64,000 bases of DNA from Hyalangium versicolor (GTDB lineage Bacteria; Myxococcota; Myxococcia; Myxococcales; Myxococcaceae), in contig NZ_JAHXBF010000016.1 of the NCBI RefSeq assembly GCF_020103695.1, positions 125,790 to 189,789 of the forward strand, given 5' to 3'. Position numbers and translations under genes: made by a program. How positions within the stretch are numbered: position 1 is the first letter of the stretch; every line of letters begins with the position of its first letter. The notes under the pieces were generated by a model. That model saw only the letters and a program-made list of their open reading frames with translations, searched no databases and was not told the origin of the DNA. Below, piece after piece: positions 1 to 7,804 of the stretch.

Positions 1-1345
1 CACTGCCCCGGGGCCAGGTAGTCGATAGGAGCCGAGCCCAACATGGAGTCACCAGCAGGGTCGGGCGTCACGCTGGCCCGGATGTCCGCATCCGTCGACA
101 GGTACACCGCCACCTCGGCATAGCGCACCCGCGTGCCGCGGTTGCACACCGTCACCTGCGTGATGATGTGCTGCCCGCTCTCCGCACCGGCCGGGCCTGT
201 CACCGAGGTGACCACGAAGTCCGGCCCGTACCCCACGCCCATGCGGTAACCGGCCAGCGTGTTGTTGTCCTCGATCAGCTCCTCCCGGTTGCCGTGCGGA
301 TCGGCCACGGCGCCCACGTAGTACGGACCCTCGAAGCCTGGCGCGGGCAGGGAGACGTTGCCCTCGACCGGCACCGTGGTGCACCGGCCAGGGGAGAGGT
401 AGTCGATATAGGCACTGCCCACATACGAGTCCTCGCCAGGGCCCGGCGACGTGTCGAAGTTGATGACGTCATCCGCGGACAGGTACACCTCCACGTCCGT
501 GTAGCTCCCCCGCGTACCGCGGTTGCAGACCGTCACCTGCGCGGTCATGCGCTGACCCTCCTCCGCACTGGCCGAGCCCGTCACCGAGGTGATCACGAAG
601 TCCGGCCCGTACCCCACGCCCATGCGGTAACCCGCCAGCGCGTTGTTGTCCTCGATCAGCTCCGGCCGGCCTTCATGAGGATCCGCCACCGCGCCCACGT
701 AGTACGCCCCCTCTGAGCCCGGCTCTGGGCTCTGGGCACTGCCGCTCACCGGCACCGTCCTGCACTGCCCGGGCGTGAGGTACTCGGAAAAGGCAGAGCC
801 CACATACGAGTCCTCGGACACGCCAGGGGACGTGTTGGGGTGGATGAACTCGTCCGCGGACAGGTACACCTCCACATCCACGGAGCCCCCCTGCGTACCG
901 CGGTTGCACACCGTCACCTGCGTGGTGATGTACTGGCCACTCTCCGCGCTGGCCGGCCCCTTCACCGAGGTGACGACGAAGTCCGCTCCCATGCCAATGC
1001 CCATGACCGGGCTGGCCAGACCGTTGTTGCCCTCGTCGCTCTCGAGCTGGCTGCCGTAGGGATCCGCGTACGCCCCCACGTACCAGGGCCCGGGTGTGGG
1101 CACCGACGCCGTCAGCCACACGCTCTGGCTCTCGCACTGCCCGGGCGACAGGTAACCCACGTACAGGGTCTCGGCCCAGAAGTCGTCCGGGGTAATGACG
1201 TCGTCATCCGAGAAGTACAGGTTCACATCCGTCCCGCTCCCCGTCCCACCTCGGTTGCAGACCTCCACGGTCGTCTGGAACGAGTTCTCAGGCATGCTGC
1301 TCGCGGGTGCCGTCACCTTCGTCACCACGAAGTCCGGAGCCGTGC
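1..1345 (-). repeat. Tandem in-frame repeats of about 381 bp in the CARDB lipoprotein gene
   Basis: The same codons recur at 217, 598 and 979 (381 bp apart) and at 1330 (351 bp further). The two repeats nearest the left edge are almost identical over long stretches, for example around 200-283 and 580-663. That indicates recent duplication or gene conversion within the gene. All units stay in frame. Confidence 0.8.
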
Positions 1346-1469
1346 TCAGCCCTTGGAGCGATACCTTCGCGCCACTCCGCCCTTCCGGCGTCCCCTCCGG
1401 CGCTCCACAGCCGACGACTCCCAGCAGCAGCACACCACCCAACAGTGCTCTTCGATGACATCCGTTCAT
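1..1469 (-). CDS. Lipoprotein with tandem CARDB-type adhesion repeats (partial, C-terminus outside window)
   Basis: The reading frame is open from an ATG at 1469 to the window edge, so the C-terminus is missing. The first 21 residues form a lipoprotein signal (MNGCHRR, hydrophobic stretch, then VVGC with Cys21), predicting a lipid-anchored envelope protein. The rest is repeated Ig-like units. Each opens with a 'DFVVT' strand, contains 'VTVCNRG', 'VxVYLSxD' and 'YVGAxADP' strands, and ends near 'ED/DEGNNxLA'. Three units and most of a fourth are visible, 117 then 127 residues apart. This pattern is typical of CARDB domains, which occur in cell-surface and adhesive proteins. Cysteines recur in each unit ('VCNRG' and 'PGQC'), suggesting one disulfide per domain. 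The gene is transcribed away from its neighbour, and a good promoter lies upstream at 1528-1556. CARDB is assigned from sequence pattern; the binding partner is unknown. Confidence 0.8.
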   Translation of the reverse strand, partial: MNGCHRRALLGGVLLLGVVGCGAPEGTPEGRSGAKVSLQGLSTAPDFVVTKVTAPASSMPENSFQTTVEVCNRGGTGSGTDVNLYFSDDDVITPDDFWAETLYVGYLSPGQCESQSVWLTASVPTPGPWYVGAYADPYGSQLESDEGNNGLASPVMGIGMGADFVVTSVKGPASAESGQYITTQVTVCNRGTQGGSVDVEVYLSADEFIHPNTSPGVSEDSYVGSAFSEYLTPGQCRTVPVSGSAQSPEPGSEGAYYVGAVADPHEGRPELIEDNNALAGYRMGVGYGPDFVITSVTGSASAEEGQRMTAQVTVCNRGTRGSYTDVEVYLSADDVINFDTSPGPGEDSYVGSAYIDYLSPGRCTTVPVEGNVSLPAPGFEGPYYVGAVADPHGNREELIEDNNTLAGYRMGVGYGPDFVVTSVTGPAGAESGQHIITQVTVCNRGTRVRYAEVAVYLSTDADIRASVTPDPAGDSMLGSAPIDYLAPGQ

Positions 1470-1527
1470 TGAGTCCCCCGACCGTTCTGAAAGGGTCAAA
1501 ATCCCCTGCGGGTAATTCGGCTTTCGC

Positions 1528-1556
1528 TCTTTAGACAGCGATGGCTCTTTTTTCAA
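1528..1556 (-). promoter_or_regulatory. Sigma70-type promoter for the CARDB lipoprotein gene
   Basis: Read on the minus strand there is a TTGAAA (-35, 1551-1556), exactly 17 bases, then TAAAGA (-10, 1528-1533). It lies in an AT-rich patch that is unusual for this GC-rich region. The -10 box is about 60 bases before the ATG at 1469. This is predicted by eye from the consensus only. Confidence 0.5.
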
Positions 1557-1642
1557 GAATGGTCGCTTTTTCCACACTCAATGGACGGGGGCCGGGTGCA
1601 TCCGGGTCCCACGCGAGGCAGCAGACGCGGTAATGCGGGGTC

Positions 1643-2329
1643 ATGACCCTGCCCGCGCTCCTGCACGCCGCCATCTTCGACATGGACGGAACCCTCGTTG
1701 ACAACATGCGCTACCACTCCGAGGCCTGGGTGGCCCTCTCGCGGCGCCTGGGCATCGACGCCACCGCGGAGCGCTTCGAGCGCGAGTTCGCCGGAAAGAA
1801 GAACGACGAGATCCTCCCCCTCCTCCTGGGCCGACCGCTGACCGCCGAGGAACTGTCCCTGCTGGCCGAGGAGAAGGAGTCGCACTACCGGCGGCTCTAC
1901 TCCCCGCATCTCTCACTCATACGCGGGGCGGAGGCCTTCATTGCGCGCCTGCGCGGTGCCGGGGCCCGCCTGGCCATCGCCACCGCCGCGCCTCCCGAGA
2001 ACCGCACGCTCGTGCTCGATGGCCTGGGCGTCCGCTCCCTCTTCTCCCGTGTCGTCGGGGCCGAGGAGGTGGTTCGAGGCAAGCCCGCTCCGGACATCTT
2101 CCTCGCCGCCGCGCGCTTCCTCGAGGTGGAGCCCTCCGCCTGCGTCGTCTTCGAGGACGCGATCAACGGCATCCTCGCGGCGCGCGCGGCGGGGATGATC
2201 GCGGTGGGAATCACCTCGACTACGCCTCCCGAGGTGCTTCGCGAGGCCGGTGCCCACTTCGTGGCTCCAGACTTCGCCACGCTCCCTCCCGAGCTGGAAG
2301 CCCGGCTCCTGGTCACACCTACCCGCTGA
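1643..2329 (+). CDS. HAD-superfamily phosphatase, beta-phosphoglucomutase-like
   Basis: This 228-residue cytosolic enzyme is predicted to hydrolyse or transfer a phosphate on a small phosphorylated metabolite. All four HAD motifs are visible: FDMDGT with nucleophile Asp13 and acid/base Asp15, Thr114 in 'IATAA', Lys147 in 'RGKPAPD', and the metal-binding acidic pair Glu171/Asp172 in 'VFEDAINGI'. A helical cap sits between motifs I and II (about residues 20-90), as in the beta-phosphoglucomutase/phosphoglycolate phosphatase subfamily. The phrase 'AGKKNDEIL' in the cap resembles beta-phosphoglucomutase-like proteins. The substrate cannot be named from sequence. The gene stands alone on the plus strand, divergent from the CARDB lipoprotein gene. 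Confidence 0.85.
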   Translation: MTLPALLHAAIFDMDGTLVDNMRYHSEAWVALSRRLGIDATAERFEREFAGKKNDEILPLLLGRPLTAEELSLLAEEKESHYRRLYSPHLSLIRGAEAFIARLRGAGARLAIATAAPPENRTLVLDGLGVRSLFSRVVGAEEVVRGKPAPDIFLAAARFLEVEPSACVVFEDAINGILAARAAGMIAVGITSTTPPEVLREAGAHFVAPDFATLPPELEARLLVTPTR

Positions 2330-2428
2330 CGCAACCGCCTCAATCCGGACGGAATCCCCTCTCCCCGCTCGCCCCTCGCACCAGAAAGGCGCCAGGAGCC
2401 GCCACGTTGTGTAGTGTTCGCCTCGCGC

Positions 2429-3940
2429 ATGGCCACCCAAGCCGCCAGACTCCAGCTCCCCTCGGGTCCCTCCCGGCACGTGTATGACGTGATCATCCTG
2501 GGCGGTCAGATCGGAGGCGCGCTCACAGCCGCGCTCCTGGCCAAACGCAACCACCGGGTGCTCCTTATCGACCATGACGGCACCGGCACCGGCTATGAGC
2601 ACGGCGGCTTCGTGCTCCCCTACGCCCCCTCCATCTCCCCGGCGCTCAAGACGATGCCCTCGGTGGAGGAGGCCTTCACTGAGCTGGGCCTCACCACCAC
2701 CGTCCAGCGCGCCCTGCGGCCCCACGTGCCCGAGCTGCAGCTCATCCTCCCGCGCCACCGGGTGGACCTGCACTCCGACACCACGCGCCGCCGCACCGAG
2801 CTGGCGCGCGAGTTCGGCGACACCGCCGAGGGCCTGCTCTCGGCGCTCAACGCCACCTCCTCCCAGCACGAGGCCACGGACGCCTTCTTCAAGGAGCAGC
2901 CGGAGCTTCCTCCCGACGGCTTCTTCGAGGGCTGGCGCCTGAAGAAGAAGATCGGCGAGCACCCGGGTCTGGAGACCCACCCACGCCTGTCCAACAACAC
3001 CCCGCCTGGAGCCCTCCTGCGCGGGCTGCTGCCCTTCCTCATCTACCTGGACGAGGCCTCCTCGCCCCTGGCCCTCGCCCGGCCGCTGTCCCAGGCCCTC
3101 CAGGCGCCTCAGCGCTTCCCCGGCGGCAACGAGGGCCTGCGCGAGATGCTCGTCCGCCGTCTGACGGAGCTCGGCGGCGACGTGCTCACCCGTGAGAACT
3201 CCGAGAGCTTCGTCGTGGAGGAGATCTCCTTCGACGGAGCCCGCTTCGCCGGGGTGAAGCTGGTGCGCTCGGATGTCATCTATCGAGCATCGTGCATGGT
3301 GGCGGCCATGGACTCCGGGGCGCTGCGGCGGCTCGTCACGGACCGCAAGCGGCACCGAGGTCTGCTCGAGCAGCTCGATGCCTCCACCGCGAAGTCCCTC
3401 CTCTTCTCGGTGAACTGGGTGGTCCCCGTGGACGCCCTGCCCCGCGGCATGGGCGAGCTGCTCCTGGTGGAGACCGAGGACGCCGAGCTCAAGCCCCTGC
3501 TGATCCAGGTGCACCCCGCGCGCATGCCGGGAGGCAAGGAGGACGAGTCCCTGCGCATCGTCTGCGCGGGAGCCTTCGTGCCCGCCAGCGTGAGGGATCT
3601 CGGCGAGGAGCACATGCAGGCGCTGGCGCAGCGCATCGACGCGCAGCTGGACACGTTGATGCCCTTCACCCGGGACAAGCGGGTGCTGCGCTCTGCGCCC
3701 TACCTGGATGCCGGGGGCGTGCGAGGCAGCAGGCTGATGCCCCACCCCCTGTACACCTTCGAGTCGGAAGCCTTCCTGGGCGTCACGGGTTTGAAGCAGC
3801 GCACCCCGGCGAAGAACATCCTGCTCGCCGGCCGCGAGGTGCTCCCCGGCCTGGGCCTGGAGGGCGAGTTCCTGGCGGGGATGCGCGCCGCGCGGCTCGT
3901 GCAGGAGATGTTGAAGAAGAAGAACCCCCTCAAGGGCTGA
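2429..3940 (+). CDS. FAD-dependent oxidoreductase, CrtI/amine-oxidase fold
   Basis: This 503-residue protein has an N-terminal dinucleotide-binding Rossmann motif: strand 'YDVIILGGQIGGAL' then 'VLLIDHDG' at the end of the second strand. The C-terminal segment 'LLAGREVLPGLGLEGE...AGMRAA' resembles the C-terminal FAD-contact motif of phytoene desaturases and related amine oxidases. It is therefore probably a flavoprotein oxidoreductase or desaturase. The substrate is unknown, and no carotenoid or polyketide genes adjoin it. The ATG at 2429 is chosen; an in-frame GTG at 2414 would add five residues. Neither has a well-spaced ribosome-binding site (AGGAG at 2394-2398 is 15 bases before the GTG). 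A member of a broad, poorly characterised family. Confidence 0.7.
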   Translation: MATQAARLQLPSGPSRHVYDVIILGGQIGGALTAALLAKRNHRVLLIDHDGTGTGYEHGGFVLPYAPSISPALKTMPSVEEAFTELGLTTTVQRALRPHVPELQLILPRHRVDLHSDTTRRRTELAREFGDTAEGLLSALNATSSQHEATDAFFKEQPELPPDGFFEGWRLKKKIGEHPGLETHPRLSNNTPPGALLRGLLPFLIYLDEASSPLALARPLSQALQAPQRFPGGNEGLREMLVRRLTELGGDVLTRENSESFVVEEISFDGARFAGVKLVRSDVIYRASCMVAAMDSGALRRLVTDRKRHRGLLEQLDASTAKSLLFSVNWVVPVDALPRGMGELLLVETEDAELKPLLIQVHPARMPGGKEDESLRIVCAGAFVPASVRDLGEEHMQALAQRIDAQLDTLMPFTRDKRVLRSAPYLDAGGVRGSRLMPHPLYTFESEAFLGVTGLKQRTPAKNILLAGREVLPGLGLEGEFLAGMRAARLVQEMLKKKNPLKG

Positions 3941-4039
3941 TCCAAAACCGGGGTGGATTTTCAGGGGATTTCTGGTAGGTTCCGCCGCTCTTTTCGGGGC
4001 AGAGCCAGGAAAGCCCCTGTTTTCAAGGAGTTGGCTGTC

Positions 4040-4231
4040 ATGGCGTGGAAGTGTGACATCTGTGGAAAGCGGCCGCTCGTGGGCAACAACGTCTCCCACG
4101 CGAACAACAAGACCAAGAAGCGGACGCTGCCGAACCTCCAGAAGATCCGGGCCAACGTCTCCGGCCGCACCGAGCGCGTCCTGGCCTGCACCCGCTGCAT
4201 CAAGGCGGGGAAGATCACCAAGGCCGCCTGA
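4040..4231 (+). CDS. rpmB: 50S ribosomal protein L28
   Basis: The 63-residue basic protein matches the L28 family in length and pattern: 'KCDICGKRP', 'NNVSHANNKTKKR', 'NLQKIRA', then 'CTRCIKAGKI' at the C-terminus. Two CxxC pairs (near residues 5-8 and 50-53) make this the zinc-binding form. L28 sits in the large subunit near the E site. The start is fixed by AAGGAG at 4025-4030, nine bases before the ATG; a longer in-frame upstream extension has no support. It is followed 17 bases later by murQ on the same strand, which may be read through. Confidence 0.95.
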   Translation: MAWKCDICGKRPLVGNNVSHANNKTKKRTLPNLQKIRANVSGRTERVLACTRCIKAGKITKAA

Positions 4232-4248
4232 TCCGTAGGCGCTCGAGG

Positions 4249-5157
4249 GTGGGAAGGCCGCGTTCGTTACCGCCCGCGCCCCCGCCCACCGAGCGGCTTC
4301 ATCCCCGGGCGGATGACCTGGACCTCCTCTCCGTCGAGGCGGTCATCCACCGGATGCATCAGGAAGACCTGGCTGCCGTTCGAGCGGTCCACACCGCGCT
4401 CCCCTTCGTGGCGGAAGCGGCTCGGGCCGTGGCGAATGCGTTGCGGGCAGGTGGCCGGTTGCTCTACGTGGGCGCCGGCACCAGCGGGCGGCTCGGCGTG
4501 CTCGATGCCAGCGAGTGCCCGCCCACCTTTGGAGTTCCTCCTTCCCAGATCCAGGCCGTGATCGCCGGAGGCCGGCGTGCGCTGACTCGCGCCGTGGAGG
4601 GTGCCGAGGACGACAAGGCTGCCGGGGCCGCGGCCGTGCGCCGATTCCGGGCCGCTCCCAAGGACGTGGTGTGCGGCATCTCCGCCAGCGCCTCCACTCC
4701 TTATGTCCTCGGAGCACTGGCCGAGGCGCGGAAGCGGAAGGCGCGCACGGTGCTCGTGTGCTGCAACCCTCCCAGGCCTCGAACGAAGGTGGACATCCTG
4801 ATCCTGGCGCCCACGGGTCCAGAGCTGGTTGCGGGCTCCACGCGGCTGAAGGCGGGCACGGCCACCAAGCTGATCCTCAATGCCCTCACCACGGCGGCCT
4901 TCGTCTCGCTGGGCAAGGTGTACCGCGGGCGGATGGTGGACATGCACCCCGCGAACGCGAAGCTCCGAGCCAGAGCAACGCGCATGGTGTCGGAGCTGAC
5001 GGAGCTGCCCGTGGCGAAGGCTCGGCGGCTGCTGAACGCAGCGGACGGTTCGGTGAAGGTGGCTCTCGCGATGCACTTCGCGGGACTGGACCGTCAGGAG
5101 GCCCTGGAGCAACTCCAAGGCACCTCCTTGCGCGAACTCCAGAGGCGTCCGCGCTGA
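4249..5157 (+). CDS. murQ: N-acetylmuramic acid 6-phosphate etherase
   Basis: MurQ cleaves the lactyl ether of MurNAc-6-phosphate to give GlcNAc-6-phosphate and D-lactate, a cytosolic step of peptidoglycan recycling. The 302-residue protein carries the family signature 'GAGTSGRLGVLDASECPPTFG' region (residues 75-95) with the active-site Glu89 in 'SECPP', and the second acidic site in 'VEGAEDD' near residue 117. The SIS fold covers about residues 55-215, followed by the helical C-terminal part. Length and motifs are normal for the family. The start is a GTG at 4249. The next-but-one gene, anmK, makes MurNAc-6-phosphate, so the two act consecutively. rpmB lies immediately upstream. Confidence 0.93.
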   Translation: MGRPRSLPPAPPPTERLHPRADDLDLLSVEAVIHRMHQEDLAAVRAVHTALPFVAEAARAVANALRAGGRLLYVGAGTSGRLGVLDASECPPTFGVPPSQIQAVIAGGRRALTRAVEGAEDDKAAGAAAVRRFRAAPKDVVCGISASASTPYVLGALAEARKRKARTVLVCCNPPRPRTKVDILILAPTGPELVAGSTRLKAGTATKLILNALTTAAFVSLGKVYRGRMVDMHPANAKLRARATRMVSELTELPVAKARRLLNAADGSVKVALAMHFAGLDRQEALEQLQGTSLRELQRRPR

Positions 5158-5164
5158 TCCGGCT

Positions 5165-6562
5165 CTACTGGCCCCCGCGGCGCATCAGGATGCGGCTGCT
5201 CTCTCCGCCCTCCTGCTTGCCCTCGGGGCTCACGTACAGATAGTCGACCACCTCGGCCTCGGGCATCTCCACGGGCGAGCCCACGCGCAGGCGGCTCACG
5301 TTGTCCGGCTCGTTGGCCAGTGTGCCGCGCCACTTCCCGGCCGCCCAACCGGTGACTTCCAGCCACATGAACTCGGTGCCGCCGTCATCCGTGCGGAAAC
5401 CCGCCTTGAGCACCAGCTCCTCAGGCGGACGCAGCCCGCGTTCCGCACGCGCGCGCAGATCGATGAGCCGGGCCCGAGCCTTGCGCGCCACCGCCTCCAG
5501 CTCTGGATCCCCGGGCGCCACCGGGACAATCCCGTCCGCCTGCGGCCCGAACACCGCATCCAGGGCCGCCACGTGCCGCACGTGCACATCCCCGCTGCCC
5601 GGGAAGCCCAGCTCCATCAGCACGTTGTCCGGATCGCCTCCGTCTCGCTGGCCCGCGAGCGCCCGCAGCTTCACGCGCCGGGCCGCGCCCTTCTGCACGC
5701 GCGCCTCCAGCTGCTTCTGCAGCCTCGCATCCTTCAGCTTCGCCAAATCCACCTCCAGCGTGCCGTCGGCGGAGGGCGAGAGCCCCTCGGCCAGCAACTG
5801 CGCCACGAGGTTGGCGAACCGTCCCATGTCCTGCGTGAGCGACTGCGGCACCTGCTCCACCACGAGATCCGGTAGGCCCAGCTTCCCCATCCCCAGGCTG
5901 ATCATCCGCAGCGCGTCCCCGTCTCCTGCCCGGTAGACATGGAACGTGACGTGAGCGGGCACGAAAGGCACGCCCCCGCTCCACCCATCCAGCCGCGCCT
6001 CCTTCCAGCTTCGAGGAGAGAAGTACTGCCGCGTCTCGGCATCCCACAGGAAGGCACCGTGCTCCGTCGCCAGCTCGTGGGCAAAGCGCGTGGCGTCCAG
6101 CAGCACCTCATTGCGCTGCTCGAAAGGCACCCGGAACGAGAGCAGCGTGGCCTGCCGTGACCCCATGAGGCTCTTGCGCTCCTCGCCCGTCAACGTCCGG
6201 GCGAAGTAGGTCAGCGAGTCCTCATCGATGGGATCGAGATCCTTGTCCGAGGCCGCCTGCACCACGGCCTCGGCTCGGGGCTTTCCAGGCCCCGGCGAGG
6301 CATTGAGGCGCGGGTACTTGGACGCCATCAGCTTGCGCGCCCCCGCGGCCACGTCTCCCTTGGGCGCCACGGGGTGGAACAGCAGCCACGAGTAGGTGAA
6401 CTCCGAGGCACGCAGTTGAGCCCTCGGGAAGGTGTTCCCGGCGGGCGCGGCAGGAGCGGCAGGCGCGGCGCTCGGCTTGCCACCGGCGAGCGCCAGAGGA
6501 GTCAGGGCCACCCACGCCAGGACGAGCACGGAGCGGGCATCGACGGCACGAAGGAGACGCAT
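5165..6562 (-). CDS. Exported DUF2314 domain protein
   Basis: This 465-residue protein begins with a Sec signal peptide (MRLLRAVDARS, hydrophobic core, cleavage near 'LALAGG'), followed by a short Ala/Pro-rich linker. The last ~70 residues fit the DUF2314 pattern: 'WLEVTGWAAGKWRGTLANEP', 'LRVGSPVEMPEAEVVDYLYV'. The middle (about 50-380) is not recognised; it contains 'FHVYRAGDGDALRMISLGM' and looks globular. The protein probably acts in the periplasm, but its function is unknown. It is transcribed against murQ and anmK and ends 7 bases beyond the murQ stop. Its ATG is 84 bases from the anmK start, so those two share a divergent promoter region. The call is firm for the C-terminal domain only. 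Confidence 0.75.
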   Translation of the reverse strand: MRLLRAVDARSVLVLAWVALTPLALAGGKPSAAPAAPAAPAGNTFPRAQLRASEFTYSWLLFHPVAPKGDVAAGARKLMASKYPRLNASPGPGKPRAEAVVQAASDKDLDPIDEDSLTYFARTLTGEERKSLMGSRQATLLSFRVPFEQRNEVLLDATRFAHELATEHGAFLWDAETRQYFSPRSWKEARLDGWSGGVPFVPAHVTFHVYRAGDGDALRMISLGMGKLGLPDLVVEQVPQSLTQDMGRFANLVAQLLAEGLSPSADGTLEVDLAKLKDARLQKQLEARVQKGAARRVKLRALAGQRDGGDPDNVLMELGFPGSGDVHVRHVAALDAVFGPQADGIVPVAPGDPELEAVARKARARLIDLRARAERGLRPPEELVLKAGFRTDDGGTEFMWLEVTGWAAGKWRGTLANEPDNVSRLRVGSPVEMPEAEVVDYLYVSPEGKQEGGESSRILMRRGGQ

Positions 6563-6646
6563 GGCCCGAGCATGCCACGGTGGGTCCCTCCCTGCCCCTC
6601 ACACTCACCCGGGCGACCGTGGGCCCAACGGCTTACACTCCAAGGC

Positions 6647-7804
6647 ATGAGCCCCCGCCCCTTCATCCGAGTGGATCCGAGCCGTCCCCGCCTCTGCGTC
6701 GGGTTGATCTCCGGCACCAGCGTGGACGCGGTGGAGGCCGTGCTCTGCAAGATCGAAGGCACAGGCCCCTCGGTGCAGCTCCAGTTGCTGGCCCACGTCA
6801 CCCGCCCCTTCCCTCCCGAGTTCATCCAACGCGTCCTCGGCCCCCAGGACGCGCGCAGCCTCTGCGAACTCAACTTCGAGCTGGGCGAGCGCTTCGCCGA
6901 GGCCGCCCAGGCCGTCATCGCCCGCGCCGGCCTGCGCTCCGGGGACGTGGATGTCATCGGCTCGCACGGGCAGACCGTGGCGCACCTCCCCACCAGCCTC
7001 TCCACCACTCCCTCCACCCTCCAACTCGGCGAACCCTCTGTCATCGCCGAGCGCACCGGCCTGCCTGTGGTAAGTGACTTCCGTACACGAGACATGGCCG
7101 CGGGGGGCCAGGGCGCGCCGCTGGTGCCCTACTTCGACTGGGCGGCGTTCCGACAACGCGGTGCGGTGCGCGCGTTCCAGAACATCGGCGGCATCGCCAA
7201 CGTGAGCGTCGTGGGCGAGCGTCTCGACGACGTGCTCGCCTTCGACACCGGGCCGGGCAACATGATCCTGGACGGGCTGGCCCGCCGGATGACGGGCGGA
7301 AGGCTCCAGTGCGACCTGGACGGACAGCTCTCCCGAAAGGGCACCGTCATCCCTTCGCTGCTGGCGGAATTGCTCATGCACCCCTTCTTCGCCCTGCCCC
7401 CTCCTCGGAGCGCCGGGCGCGAGGGGTTTGGCGAGGCGCTCGTCTCCTTCCTCTGGGAGCAGCGCCCGGACAAGCCCGAGGATCTCGTCGCCACCGCCCT
7501 GGCCTTCACCGTGGAGGCCACCGCCCGGGCCTACGAGGCCTACGTCCTGCCCCGTTTCAAGTCCTTGGAGGCGGTGTACGTCTCTGGAGGTGGGAGCCGG
7601 AATCCCGCCCTGATGGAGCGGTTTACCGCCCGTCTGGCCCCCCTCCCCGTGAGGACTCTGGACGTCCTGGGCTTCCCGGAGGGGGCCAAGGAGGCGGCCT
7701 GTTTCGCCCTTCTGGCGGCCGAGCACCTGGTGGGGACCCCTTCGAATGTTCCGTCTGCAACTGGCGCGAGGCGCCAAGTCGTTCTAGGTAAGCTCACACC
7801 GTGA
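6647..7804 (+). CDS. anmK: 1,6-anhydro-N-acetylmuramic acid kinase
   Basis: AnmK converts anhydroMurNAc and ATP to MurNAc-6-phosphate, the substrate of MurQ. The 385-residue protein has the family N-terminus 'CVGLISGTSVDAVEAVL' and the sugar-kinase phosphate motif 'DVIGSHGQTVAH'. It also has 'LQLGEPSVIAERTGLPVVSDFRTRDMAAGGQGAPLVP', split over residues ~125-165, then 'AFDTGPGNMILD' and 'VYVSGGGSRNPALMERF' (adenosine site). The length is normal. The ATG at 6647 is chosen because the upstream in-frame extension overlaps the divergent DUF2314 gene. The stop overlaps the start of the next gene by four bases (GTGA), so the GTPase downstream is translationally coupled to it. Confidence 0.93.
   Translation: MSPRPFIRVDPSRPRLCVGLISGTSVDAVEAVLCKIEGTGPSVQLQLLAHVTRPFPPEFIQRVLGPQDARSLCELNFELGERFAEAAQAVIARAGLRSGDVDVIGSHGQTVAHLPTSLSTTPSTLQLGEPSVIAERTGLPVVSDFRTRDMAAGGQGAPLVPYFDWAAFRQRGAVRAFQNIGGIANVSVVGERLDDVLAFDTGPGNMILDGLARRMTGGRLQCDLDGQLSRKGTVIPSLLAELLMHPFFALPPPRSAGREGFGEALVSFLWEQRPDKPEDLVATALAFTVEATARAYEAYVLPRFKSLEAVYVSGGGSRNPALMERFTARLAPLPVRTLDVLGFPEGAKEAACFALLAAEHLVGTPSNVPSATGARRQVVLGKLTP

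Noticed and set aside
168..1472. Plus-strand frames opposite the CARDB gene
   Set aside because: The minus frame has a lipoprotein signal, promoter and conserved repeats; the plus frames are shadows that repeat only because the gene does.
1913..4099. 728-residue open frame on the minus strand
   Set aside because: It lies opposite the HAD and FAD-oxidoreductase genes, has no family features, and reflects GC-rich third-codon bias.
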